This document shows, one piece after another, positions 9,424 to 16,422 of a stretch of DNA of 64,000 nt. The position numbers and the translations under genes were made by a program. Source of the stretch: CAADGU01 sp964467705 (GTDB taxonomy: Bacteria > Chloroflexota > Anaerolineae > Promineifilales > Promineifilaceae); NCBI GenBank assembly GCA_964467705.1, contig CAYXUZ010000003.1, positions 35,003-99,002 of the forward strand, in the 5' to 3' direction. Each line of letters opens with the position of its first letter. The stretch's first letter is position 1. The notes under the pieces are model-generated. The model did not search any database and was not told where the DNA came from. It saw nothing but the letters and a program-made list of their open reading frames with translations.

Positions 9424-10052
9424 GATCCATTCTCCAAACCAATCTCCCCTGCCGGATAGAGTTGCGTTTGCAAATCGCGCAGACCACGATGGAGTAACAT
9501 GCGTACCGCCGGTTCATTTCTGTCCATCAACCGGGCCACTTCGGCCACTTCCAGCCCGGCAATCAGCCGCAGCGAAATGGCTTCGGCGCGGTCGGGGGCA
9601 ATGGTTTGCAGCTTGCGCGCCACCAGTTCCAGACTCAGCCGTTGGTCTACGATGTCATCCGGGTGTTCGTCTGAGTCGGGCACGGTTTCGGCCTCTTCCA
9701 GGTCGGTTTCCGGGCGGCTGCGGCGGTAATAGTCGGCCGCTTTGTTGTGCGCAATACCAAACAGCCAGGCCAGGAACGGCCGTTGTCCTTTGTATTTGTC
9801 CAGGTTCTCCATCGCGGCGATAAACGTTTGCGACGTTAAATCTTGCGCGTCCGCCACATTACCGACGCGCACCAGCAGATACCGGTATACACGGGGCACG
9901 TAGCGTTCATATAATTCGGTAAACTTTTGTAAATCTTGCTGCGCCTGCCGGACCAACGCCGTATCATCTGCCAGGATAGGCGGCGCGTCAGCCAGGGCGG
10001 CTATCAGCCAGAGCATTGATTGGGACGCCGTTGTCGGCGAGCTGGTGTTCAT
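9420..10052 (-). CDS. ECF-type RNA polymerase sigma factor
   Basis: The 210-residue protein has sigma region 2 (YVPRVYRYLLVRVGN, then DLTSQTFIAAMENLDKY and FLAWLFGIAHNKAADYYRR) and region 4 (RAEAISLRLIAGLEVAEVA, then EPAVRMLLHRGLRDL), with an acidic linker between. ATG 10052 is preferred over the upstream open frame because GGAG lies seven bases before it. It is followed with a four-base overlap by the membrane partner that presumably restrains it. The N-terminal 40 residues before region 2 are longer than in the shortest ECF factors. Its target promoters cannot be read from this window. Confidence 0.93.
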   Translation of the reverse strand: MNTSSPTTASQSMLWLIAALADAPPILADDTALVRQAQQDLQKFTELYERYVPRVYRYLLVRVGNVADAQDLTSQTFIAAMENLDKYKGQRPFLAWLFGIAHNKAADYYRRSRPETDLEEAETVPDSDEHPDDIVDQRLSLELVARKLQTIAPDRAEAISLRLIAGLEVAEVARLMDRNEPAVRMLLHRGLRDLQTQLYPAGEIGLENGS

Positions 10053-10076
10053 GCATGATCTCCAGAGTGTTCTTTC

Positions 10077-10109
10077 AGACCGGGCAGGTTTTTGCAACCT
10101 ATCCGGTCT
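10077..10109. repeat. AGACC...GGTCT palindrome in the sigma-factor leader
   Basis: Arms 10077-10090 and 10096-10109 pair over 14 bases with two mismatches. It lies 24 bases upstream of the sigma-factor start, so it would be in the mRNA leader and could affect translation. Its ends match the palindromes at 4782 and 10345. Confidence 0.65.
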
Positions 10110-10208
10110 TGCAGGCAACGAATGCTGTTATCTGCTTCATGAAGTTTTTGACGAGCGTTTTTCGTTGTGTCTACAGCTATGTCGCCGTCCTGTTCACATT
10201 TATAACAG

Positions 10209-10267
10209 GCAATTTTCAGTTTTGTGAAAATTGCTCACTTGACATGGCATTCACCCCCATTTAGTAT
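10209..10267 (+). promoter_or_regulatory. Promoter with upstream inverted repeat for the lipoprotein gene
   Basis: TTGACA (10239-10244), a 17-base spacer and TAGTAT (10262-10267) form a near-consensus housekeeping promoter. Immediately upstream, GCAATTTTCA (10209-10218) is a perfect inverted repeat of 10225-10234, a possible operator or activator site. The predicted leader to the ATG at 10400 is about 125 bases. Confidence 0.6.
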
Positions 10268-10344
10268 CTTGCACACACCATCCTGGTAGTTGCTGCCCGA
10301 TCACTTCATTCCCCCAATCTGACAATGCCCAGACCAGGTTTTCA

Positions 10345-10376
10345 AGACCTCAAAGGCTCGATCACCTTTGGGGTCT
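10345..10376. repeat. AGACC...GGTCT palindrome in the lipoprotein leader
   Basis: Arms 10345-10356 and 10365-10376 pair with one mismatch around an eight-base loop. It lies in the predicted untranslated leader, 23 bases before the lipoprotein start. No T run follows, so it is not a standard terminator. Confidence 0.6.
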
Positions 10377-10399
10377 GCATACACAAGGAGATGGGTGAC

Positions 10400-11215
10400 A
10401 TGGCAAGAAAGTTTCACTTGATTGTACGAGTTATGCTGGTTTTAGCGCTGCCCCTGGTTTTGAGCGCGTGTGTCTTGCGTTCTTTGTTTGGCAACGTGAT
10501 CATTGTGGAAGATATTGGCGAGGAGGTGAATGAGATTATTACGACGGTCTTTTCTGATTCCACAGCGGCCGTGTGCCTGGATACCGATTATGGCTTTTAT
10601 GAATGCACTTACATTGTGGACGGTGAGATCCTCACGTCCTCGCTTTATTTATTGGGCGAATATGGCATTACAGGAGTGTTAATTGATCCGGTGATCGTGC
10701 AAGCGCCGACCGATGCAACGGCCGTGACCGCTACCTATGACAGGGGCAATGGGCCGGAACCTTTACAAATGAGCATCCGCGAGAGTTTTTACATTACGCC
10801 GGGACTGCAAGTGATGGCCGAACCGGGTACAGAGTTTTATATTCTGGAATTGCCAACGGCCGTTACCGGGGCCATGACAGATACCACGCTCATTTCGGCG
10901 ACGTATACGCTGGTATTCACGCATACGCAGCCCATTGCCGACCCGATTGATCCGATGGAACTCAAAGTCATGTTGACCGGCAAAGCCACCATCAACGAAC
11001 ATGATTATTATGTGCCCATTTTGCCTTGTGTGAGTAATTTTGCGGCCATACCGGCGTTGGAAATACCACAATCCACAATGTCGGTGAATTTGCAAACGGC
11101 CGTTGGCGACCTGATCCGCCAGGGAGGGAATATCACCTGTGACCATGTGGCCTACTACTTTGAAAATGTCCCCCCGCCACTACTCAAAACGTACTTGCCG
11201 CTGATCCAGCGTTAA
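10400..11215 (+). CDS. Exported lipoprotein of unknown function with YLPLI tail
   Basis: ATG 10400 follows AAGGAG with suitable spacing and gives 271 residues; the longer open frame upstream is not needed. A typical lipoprotein signal ends in the lipobox LSAC near residue 24. The rest has no domain I recognise and is rich in beta-like segments and acidic residues. The C-terminus is PPLLKTYLPLIQR; a terminal YLPL(I/V)xR is something I recall in many secreted Chloroflexota proteins. The gene is divergent from the ECF sigma factor, so it could belong to its regulon, but that is a guess. Confidence 0.7.
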   Translation: MARKFHLIVRVMLVLALPLVLSACVLRSLFGNVIIVEDIGEEVNEIITTVFSDSTAAVCLDTDYGFYECTYIVDGEILTSSLYLLGEYGITGVLIDPVIVQAPTDATAVTATYDRGNGPEPLQMSIRESFYITPGLQVMAEPGTEFYILELPTAVTGAMTDTTLISATYTLVFTHTQPIADPIDPMELKVMLTGKATINEHDYYVPILPCVSNFAAIPALEIPQSTMSVNLQTAVGDLIRQGGNITCDHVAYYFENVPPPLLKTYLPLIQR

Positions 11216-11238
11216 CGCTGTTGGCAAAAGCGTTCACA

Positions 11239-11274
11239 GATCAACCGTTGGTGAGGAGTTTGTCTACTGCCGTT
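11239..11274 (+). repeat. Partial copy of the tail of the VWA gene
   Basis: These 36 bases match 11999-12034, the 3' end of the CoxE-like gene, with three mismatches. One mismatch converts the ACGGCCGT of the gene into ACTGCCGT in the copy. It lies downstream of the lipoprotein gene and encodes nothing. Confidence 0.75.
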
Positions 11275-11321
11275 CCTCTGCTACTCCCCAAATAACGAAA
11301 CAGGAAAAATCCCACGAGGTT

Positions 11322-11876
11322 TTAGAAAAGCTCTGCGAGGGCCAGTTGAAAACCCGGCAAAACATCTTTTCCTGTTAACTCATCACCTTCAATCAAAATT
11401 TCCACTTGCTGGCGTGATTGATAAACAGTAACAGTCCGCGTTTTGGGATCAACCAGCCATATCAGGCGTACGCCCGCATTCAAGTAATCGGTTATCTTAT
11501 CTTGAACATCACTCATCCGGTCATTGGGCGAGACGATTTCAGCGATTAAATCGGGAGCAATTTCCCAAAAGCCCGTATCAGGTATCCCTTTGCCGGGAAT
11601 ACGATCACGGGCAATAAAAGCCACATCTGGGGCGCGAACGGTATCTGGGTTTTTGGAAAGGGTAAATCCTGTTTCCGCTGCATAGACTTCACCCAGGCTA
11701 TGCTCATTTGCAAATAAGCCCACCTTAAACGCCAGGCGGAATGTGATCTGTCCATGTTTGGTACTGGCGGGTGACATAGGCAGGATTTCCCCTTTTACAA
11801 GCTCGTTGCGACCGCCATGATCGGGCATGTTGTAGAGATCGTTGGCCGTCAGGTGTGTTTTGATCAGCGTTGTCAT
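11322..11876 (-). CDS. Uma2 family (DUF820) PD-(D/E)XK endonuclease-like protein
   Basis: The 184-residue product has the family's features: YNMPDHGGRNELVKGEILPM at the start, then SPASTKHG, RAPDVAFIAR, PDLIAEIVSPNDR, KITDYLNAGVRLIWLVDP and a YQS ending strand. The E...D...ExV residues match the restriction-like fold. ATG 11876 is preferred over the longer frame: a TATACT box (11883-11888, read leftward) ends six bases upstream, which would make the mRNA leaderless. Uma2 proteins are abundant in Chloroflexota and cyanobacteria, often in many copies; their function is unknown. Confidence 0.88.
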   Translation of the reverse strand: MTTLIKTHLTANDLYNMPDHGGRNELVKGEILPMSPASTKHGQITFRLAFKVGLFANEHSLGEVYAAETGFTLSKNPDTVRAPDVAFIARDRIPGKGIPDTGFWEIAPDLIAEIVSPNDRMSDVQDKITDYLNAGVRLIWLVDPKTRTVTVYQSRQQVEILIEGDELTGKDVLPGFQLALAELF

Positions 11877-12000
11877 AAGTAGAGTATAACGAAAAGAAAC
11901 GGCCGTTTCCATCATTCGTCACGAAATAACTACAGGCAAAAGATACGGCCGTATGCCCACCACCATAATGACGCAAGAGAGACAATGCGTTCTTTGTGGA

Positions 12001-13323
12001 TCAACTGTTCGTGAGGAGTTTGTCTACGGCCGTTGCCAACTGCGCCAGGTTTCGTACGACAAACACCTCGTCACACACCGGCACATAATCCCACATATCG
12101 CTGTCACCGGTGCCCCACTGCTGCTGGTTTTCCGGGTTCAGCCAGACGAGGCGGCGGGCGCGGCGCTGCAAATCCTTCATCAAGTCAATGCGCGGTGAGT
12201 TGTAGTTGTTGCGGGCATCACCCAGGACAACGACAGTGGTACGGCCGTCAACCGAATCCAGCCAGTTATGGTAAAACGTATCCAGACTGTTGCCAAAATC
12301 CGTGGCGTAATAACCGGGCGGAATGTTATACAACACCTGTGTCACCGCTTCGGCCGCCCGTGCCCCCGCCAGCGTCACGCTAATCTCGTGCATGTCCGAA
12401 TTAAAGGCAAAACTGCGCGCCTTTGCCACCTGGTCTTGCAATTCATACGTCAGCCGCAGCATAAATTCCGCCACCGAACGCATGGAGGTAGAGACATCAC
12501 AAATCAGCACCAGGCTGGGCTTGAGCTTGTTCTTCTTCCAGCGCAGTTCCATAGGCACACCACCATACCGCTGGTTGGCCCGAATGGTCGTTTTGGAATC
12601 AAAACGTCCTTTCGTCCCTTTTTTGCGCCGCAAGGCCGCCCGGCTGCGCAACTGCGTAATCAGCCGTTGCACTTCTTTGCGCAGGGCGTTGGCTTCTTCC
12701 TCCGTCAACGATTGCAGCGGTTTGTGCATCAGGTCAGAGCCGAATAGCTCGTCATTGGGGCGGTTGGCGCGTTGTTCGGCAATTTGCTGCCCCACCTGCT
12801 GCGCCACCTGCTGTTCCAACGCCTCCCGATTAGCTTCCACAATCCCTAACAGCTTTTGAATGGATTCCTGGCTCATGCCCATTTTCTGCAACATGCGCCG
12901 CGTCACCCAACGTGCTTCGCGGGGGTCGTTGGCCCACTGCGCCCCGGCCCGATTGGCCATCTCCTCTAACTCTTCTTTGGTGGGGCCGTTGCCGCTGGTG
13001 AGCCAATCGAGTAGCTGCTGGAAACGGCCGCTCATCCCCGCCAATGCCTGCTGTAACATTTCCTGCTCGTCCGGGCTGAGGTCTTCCGCGGCATTCATTA
13101 AGGGTGGCCCGCCGCTGCCAAAATAGAGCGGGAATAGTTCGTCAAACGCCTGAAAATCGTCCTTCTCTTTGATCAACGTCGCCCGCAGCGAAGCCTGGAA
13201 GAGTGTCTTGTCCGTGATACCCAGGCTCTCCACGGCGTGCAACGCATCCACCGACTCCGCCAGCGACACACGCACCCCCGCCGCCCGCAGCCCCCGTATG
13301 AATTCGACGACTCGTTTGTCCAT
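12001..13323 (-). CDS. VWA domain protein, CoxE-like partner of a MoxR ATPase
   Basis: The 440-residue soluble protein has a helical N-terminal half with a coiled-coil-like Gln-rich segment (about residues 165-190) and a C-terminal VWA domain. The MIDAS motif DVSTSM is near residue 275, with SFAFNSDMHEI and TTVVVLGDARNN later. This matches the CoxE/YehP-like class that works with MoxR AAA+ ATPases to insert metals or remodel protein complexes. The MoxR partner lies immediately upstream in the same direction across a stutter element. No dehydrogenase genes are adjacent, so the client complex is unknown. Confidence 0.88.
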   Translation of the reverse strand: MDKRVVEFIRGLRAAGVRVSLAESVDALHAVESLGITDKTLFQASLRATLIKEKDDFQAFDELFPLYFGSGGPPLMNAAEDLSPDEQEMLQQALAGMSGRFQQLLDWLTSGNGPTKEELEEMANRAGAQWANDPREARWVTRRMLQKMGMSQESIQKLLGIVEANREALEQQVAQQVGQQIAEQRANRPNDELFGSDLMHKPLQSLTEEEANALRKEVQRLITQLRSRAALRRKKGTKGRFDSKTTIRANQRYGGVPMELRWKKNKLKPSLVLICDVSTSMRSVAEFMLRLTYELQDQVAKARSFAFNSDMHEISVTLAGARAAEAVTQVLYNIPPGYYATDFGNSLDTFYHNWLDSVDGRTTVVVLGDARNNYNSPRIDLMKDLQRRARRLVWLNPENQQQWGTGDSDMWDYVPVCDEVFVVRNLAQLATAVDKLLTNS

Positions 13324-13330
13324 CTTTGCC

Positions 13331-13398
13331 TCCGTATTCCGTAATCAGTAATCCGTAATCCGACGGTTTACGGATTACGGTTCACGGATTACGGACTA
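13331..13398. repeat. Stutter hairpin, word CGTAATCCG, between MoxR and VWA genes
   Basis: Several copies of CCGTAATCCG are followed by several copies of the complement CGGATTACGG, giving an imperfect foldback. The TAG stop of the MoxR gene (13396-13398) directly abuts it. The same word is used at 46343-46421. Confidence 0.75.
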
Positions 13399-14331
13399 CC
13401 GGTTATACCGTCCCCGCCGCGCCGTATCACTGCCGCCGCCGCCCATCATGCGGCGGGCTTTTTGTACGTCGGCTTCATATTTCAGCAAGACGGTGAGGGT
13501 GTTGGTGAGGGTTTGTTCGTCAATGTGTTCGGCGTTGAGGGCGACCAGTGCCCGCGCCCAGTCCAGCGTTTCGCTGATGCTGGGGGTTTTGCGTAAATCC
13601 ATTTGCCGTAGTTGATGCACAACGGCGACGGCCTGCTTGGCCAGTTCAGGGCGCAAGTTGGGCACTTTCAGGCGCACAATCTCCAGTTCGGCGTCCTGGG
13701 TGGGGTAATCTACATAGAGGTAGAGGCAGCGCCGTTTGAGCGCCTCGCTGAGTTCGCGGGTGTTGTTGCTGGTGAGCAGCACCATCGGTTGGTGTTTGGC
13801 GGAAATGGTGCCCAGTTCGGGCACACTCACCTGAAAGTCGCTGAGGACTTCCAGCAGGAAGGCTTCAAATTCCACGTCGGCGCGGTCAATTTCATCAATG
13901 AGCAGGACGACGGGGCGGTCGGAGGTGAGGGCGGTGAGCAGGGGGCGGGGGAGGAGGAAGTTTTCGGAGAAGAAGACGTCTTCTTCCTGGGCCAGGCGGC
14001 TGGCGGCTTCGGCCAGGCTTTGTACGTCGCCCAGGACGTTGCGCAGGGTGTCGCGCAGCAGTTGGGTATACAGCATTTGTTTGGCGTATTCCCATTCGTA
14101 GAGGGCTTTGCTCTCGTCTAGCCCTTCGTAACATTGCAGGCGAATAAGGGGCATATCCAGGGCGGCGGCCCAGGATTTGGCAAGTTCGGTCTTGCCGACG
14201 CCAGCCGGGCCTTCGGCCAGAACGGGTTTGCAGAGGGCGTGCGCCAGGTAGACGACGGTGCCTATTTCGGCGGAGGCGATGTACTGCTGGCGGCCTAACT
14301 GCTGTCTGACATCATCTATATTTTTAAACAT
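13396..14331 (-). CDS. MoxR family AAA+ ATPase
   Basis: The 311-residue protein shows Walker A GPAGVGKT near residue 41, the MoxR-type RLQCYEGLDESKALYEW, Walker B VVLLIDEIDRAD near residue 145, sensor-1 region VLLTSNNTREL and an arginine-containing KRRCLYLYVDYPT. Length and motifs are typical. It lies just upstream of the VWA gene, and the pair forms the classic chaperone module in which ATP hydrolysis acts on a complex recruited by the VWA protein. GGAG nine bases before ATG 14331 supports the start. The last residues (SDTARRGRYNR) are a short basic tail. Confidence 0.93.
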   Translation of the reverse strand: MFKNIDDVRQQLGRQQYIASAEIGTVVYLAHALCKPVLAEGPAGVGKTELAKSWAAALDMPLIRLQCYEGLDESKALYEWEYAKQMLYTQLLRDTLRNVLGDVQSLAEAASRLAQEEDVFFSENFLLPRPLLTALTSDRPVVLLIDEIDRADVEFEAFLLEVLSDFQVSVPELGTISAKHQPMVLLTSNNTRELSEALKRRCLYLYVDYPTQDAELEIVRLKVPNLRPELAKQAVAVVHQLRQMDLRKTPSISETLDWARALVALNAEHIDEQTLTNTLTVLLKYEADVQKARRMMGGGGSDTARRGRYNR

Positions 14332-14515
14332 GCGTGTTTCTCCATTTTGTCCGCGAAGTTCGCGAAGCTTGCGAAGGTTTTCTAGGGCGGACTCAGGCAG
14401 TTATTGTAACGGCCGTACCCCATTTGTCACCCTAGACCTTCGTTCAGTAAGGTGGGAAGTCGCCAGACTTGTGGTTGATTGTAGAACGGAAAACGGGAAA
14501 GGCAAGGGGGAAGAA

Positions 14516-14583
14516 TGGGATTGGGAGACTGGGAGATTGAGAGACTCACAGACTCCCAATCTCCCAGTCTCTTAATCTCTCTC
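14516..14583. repeat. Stutter hairpin, word GGGAGACT/GGGAGATT, at the end of the acetyltransferase gene
   Basis: The left half repeats GGGAGACTGGGAGATT and the right half repeats the complement, folding back around CACAGACTC. The TAA stop of the acetyltransferase gene lies within the repeated word. The GGGAGATTGGGAGACT text strongly resembles short tandem repeats I recall from filamentous cyanobacteria. Confidence 0.75.
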
Positions 14584-15456
14584 CAGGTCATAGGCCAGAT
14601 AGATAACACTTTCCGTCTGGCGGAAGCCGAGGCTTTGGTAGAGGTGAAGGGCGGGAATGTTGTCTGCCCAGACGCCGAGACTGACGGCCGTGACCCCCTT
14701 TTCGGCTAATTGAGACAAGACCAGATGGAGGAGGGCACGGCCGTAGCCATGCCCCTGTTTTTCCGGGATGATGCCAATGGGTTCTAGCTGCACGGTCTGG
14801 TCGGGCTGCGGCCGTAACCAGACAAAACCGACAGGGGTATCATCTTCCATCAAAAAGAGCAGGTCTTCCCTATTTTGCAGCGTGGCCGCTACTTCGGCTG
14901 CGGTAAATGGCTGGTTCCAGGGCAGGCCGGTGAAGCAGGCGGTGTATAGCTGGCAGAAGAGGGGGATGGCGGTGGGAAGTGGCAGGTGGCAAGTTTCAAG
15001 TGGCAAGTGACCATTGACCATTGACCATTGACCATTGACCATTACCAATTCCATCATTTGTTCTTCGTATTCGATGAAGAAGTTGTTTTTGAATAGAAAG
15101 TGGGCGGCGGGGGTGTGCAGGTGGGGGACGGGGTAGGAGAGTTGGGTAACGGCCGTGCCCATCAATTCCGCCTTGATGTGCGCCAGCAAATGTGTGCCAT
15201 AACCCTGCCGCTGGTGGGCGGGGGCCACGAATCCTTGCAGTTCTACCAGGCCGGGCAGGCCGGGCACGGGCAGGATGGCGGCGTAGGCGATGGGGGTATT
15301 GTCGAGGGTCAGCGTCCAGGCACGGCCGTTGGCCCGCAAAATCCCCTCCACATGCGCCCCCCAACTCTGGCTTGTGTGAGGCTGGTGGGGAAAGAGGGTG
15401 TTGTGGACGGCCGTGAGTGCGGCCGCATCAGTGGGTGTATAAGGGCGAATCATCAA
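14572..15456 (-). CDS. Two-domain GNAT N-acetyltransferase
   Basis: The 294-residue protein has two GNAT domains. The first has the acetyl-CoA loop HQRQGYGTHLL near residue 81; the second has KQGHGYGRALLHLVL near residue 232 and ends with ALHLYQSLGFRQTESVIYL. Tandem GNAT proteins of this size include mycothiol synthase, but the substrate here is unknown. The linker between the domains (about residues 136-162) is encoded by two short tandem repeats and reads MVNGQWSMVNGH then LPLETCHLPLP, which is low-complexity text from a stutter element that has stayed in frame. Starts at 15456 and 15453 are equivalent. Confidence 0.85.
   Translation of the reverse strand: MMIRPYTPTDAAALTAVHNTLFPHQPHTSQSWGAHVEGILRANGRAWTLTLDNTPIAYAAILPVPGLPGLVELQGFVAPAHQRQGYGTHLLAHIKAELMGTAVTQLSYPVPHLHTPAAHFLFKNNFFIEYEEQMMELVMVNGQWSMVNGHLPLETCHLPLPTAIPLFCQLYTACFTGLPWNQPFTAAEVAATLQNREDLLFLMEDDTPVGFVWLRPQPDQTVQLEPIGIIPEKQGHGYGRALLHLVLSQLAEKGVTAVSLGVWADNIPALHLYQSLGFRQTESVIYLAYDLERD
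14976..15049. repeat. Stutter element inside the acetyltransferase coding sequence
   Basis: Four copies of TGACCAT(T) at 15008-15042 adjoin copies of GGCAAGTG/GGCAGGTG at 14976-15007. The second word is shared with the elements at 27089-27146 and 48135-48166. It encodes the interdomain linker with no stop in frame. Confidence 0.8.
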
Positions 15457-15562
15457 TCAATCACCTGCCACCTTTTCTGACCTGACGTACAATGGATTCA
15501 AGATTGTGGAGCTTACTCCATAAAGGATAAAATTCATAATTCATAATTCTCAAGGAGATGGA

Positions 15563-16258
15563 TTGTTGAAACAATCACAAGTGATTTTAGGCGCATTGGC
15601 GCCGGTGGTGGATGGAACGGCCGTGTTGCTTGGTTTTTTCTTTCTGGCGGATATGAGCGCCGGGTTTGCGGAGCGGCGGGCAACGAACGTAGCCGCCCTG
15701 ACGCTGGTTTATTTTGTATTTTGTGTAGCCGTGTATCTCATTCGCAAGCTGGAGCCGCAGCTAGCGGCGGCAGAAGCGAAAGTACATGTTCCCGCCTGGT
15801 TGACCACACGATTAACCATGACCATATTGGCCGTGATTTTTGGCCTGACGCTGGCGGTGCTGCTGCTGCAACTGTTGGGGTATTGGGAGTCGGTGCTGCT
15901 GGTGGATGACCGGCGGTTGGGGGCGGGGGAATCGTCGGCGTTTTTTGTGTATGCGCCGGGTGCCTTTCTGGCAGCTTCGCTTTTTTATATTTTGGTGTTG
16001 AGTGCGCCGACGCGGGAGACGATTTTGGTGGGTAGCCGCCGCTATGTGCCGTTGGCGCTGTTGGGGTTGGCGGGGGTGAATGGGATGATGTTGTTGCTCA
16101 CGGCCGTGTTCCAATCCCTCCTTCTCCCCTGGTACTTGCTGCTGCCCGCTCTGCTGCTGCTGTTTGGCCCGCCGCGTGTGTGGTATTTGTGCAAACGGCC
16201 GTCTCTGCTGCCGCTGATCTCCTTTTTGTTGATGCTGTTTTTGTTGGTAATTGGGTAA
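15563..16258 (+). CDS. Integral membrane protein of about six segments, unknown function
   Basis: The 231-residue product starts with TTG at 15563 after AAGGAG (a second TTG follows at once; the ATG at 15558 is out of frame and stops immediately). Hydrophobic segments fall at about residues 8-30, 42-62, 84-108, 130-150, 165-185 and 190-228. No motif identifies it as a transporter or enzyme. The stop codon is embedded in a stutter hairpin. It faces away from the divergent acetyltransferase gene and has no obvious partner. Confidence 0.65.
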   Translation: MLKQSQVILGALAPVVDGTAVLLGFFFLADMSAGFAERRATNVAALTLVYFVFCVAVYLIRKLEPQLAAAEAKVHVPAWLTTRLTMTILAVIFGLTLAVLLLQLLGYWESVLLVDDRRLGAGESSAFFVYAPGAFLAASLFYILVLSAPTRETILVGSRRYVPLALLGLAGVNGMMLLLTAVFQSLLLPWYLLLPALLLLFGPPRVWYLCKRPSLLPLISFLLMLFLLVIG

Positions 16259-16291
16259 TTGCATTGCCAGTTACCCAATTACTCAATTACC
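16246..16291. repeat. Stutter hairpin, word GGTAATTGGGTAATT, spanning a stop codon
   Basis: GGTAATTGGGTAATTG is followed by CAGTTACCCAATTACTCAATTACC, an imperfect foldback. The TAA stop of the membrane-protein gene (16256-16258) is inside the left arm. Confidence 0.75.
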
Positions 16292-16422
16292 TTCTTCTTA
16301 AGCAGTTCCTGAATAGGTACGGGTTAGAGCCAATCCCCCTCTTTTGCCTGGTATACAATACGGTCCATACCACTCGTTGGTTAATTTTTATGGAGTGAGA
16401 AGCGCCTCAAATAGAAAAACGC

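Noticed and set aside
15000..15049. Tandem TGACCATT repeats as a CRISPR array
   Set aside because: The units are 7-8 bases with no spacers, lie inside a gene, and no cas gene is near.
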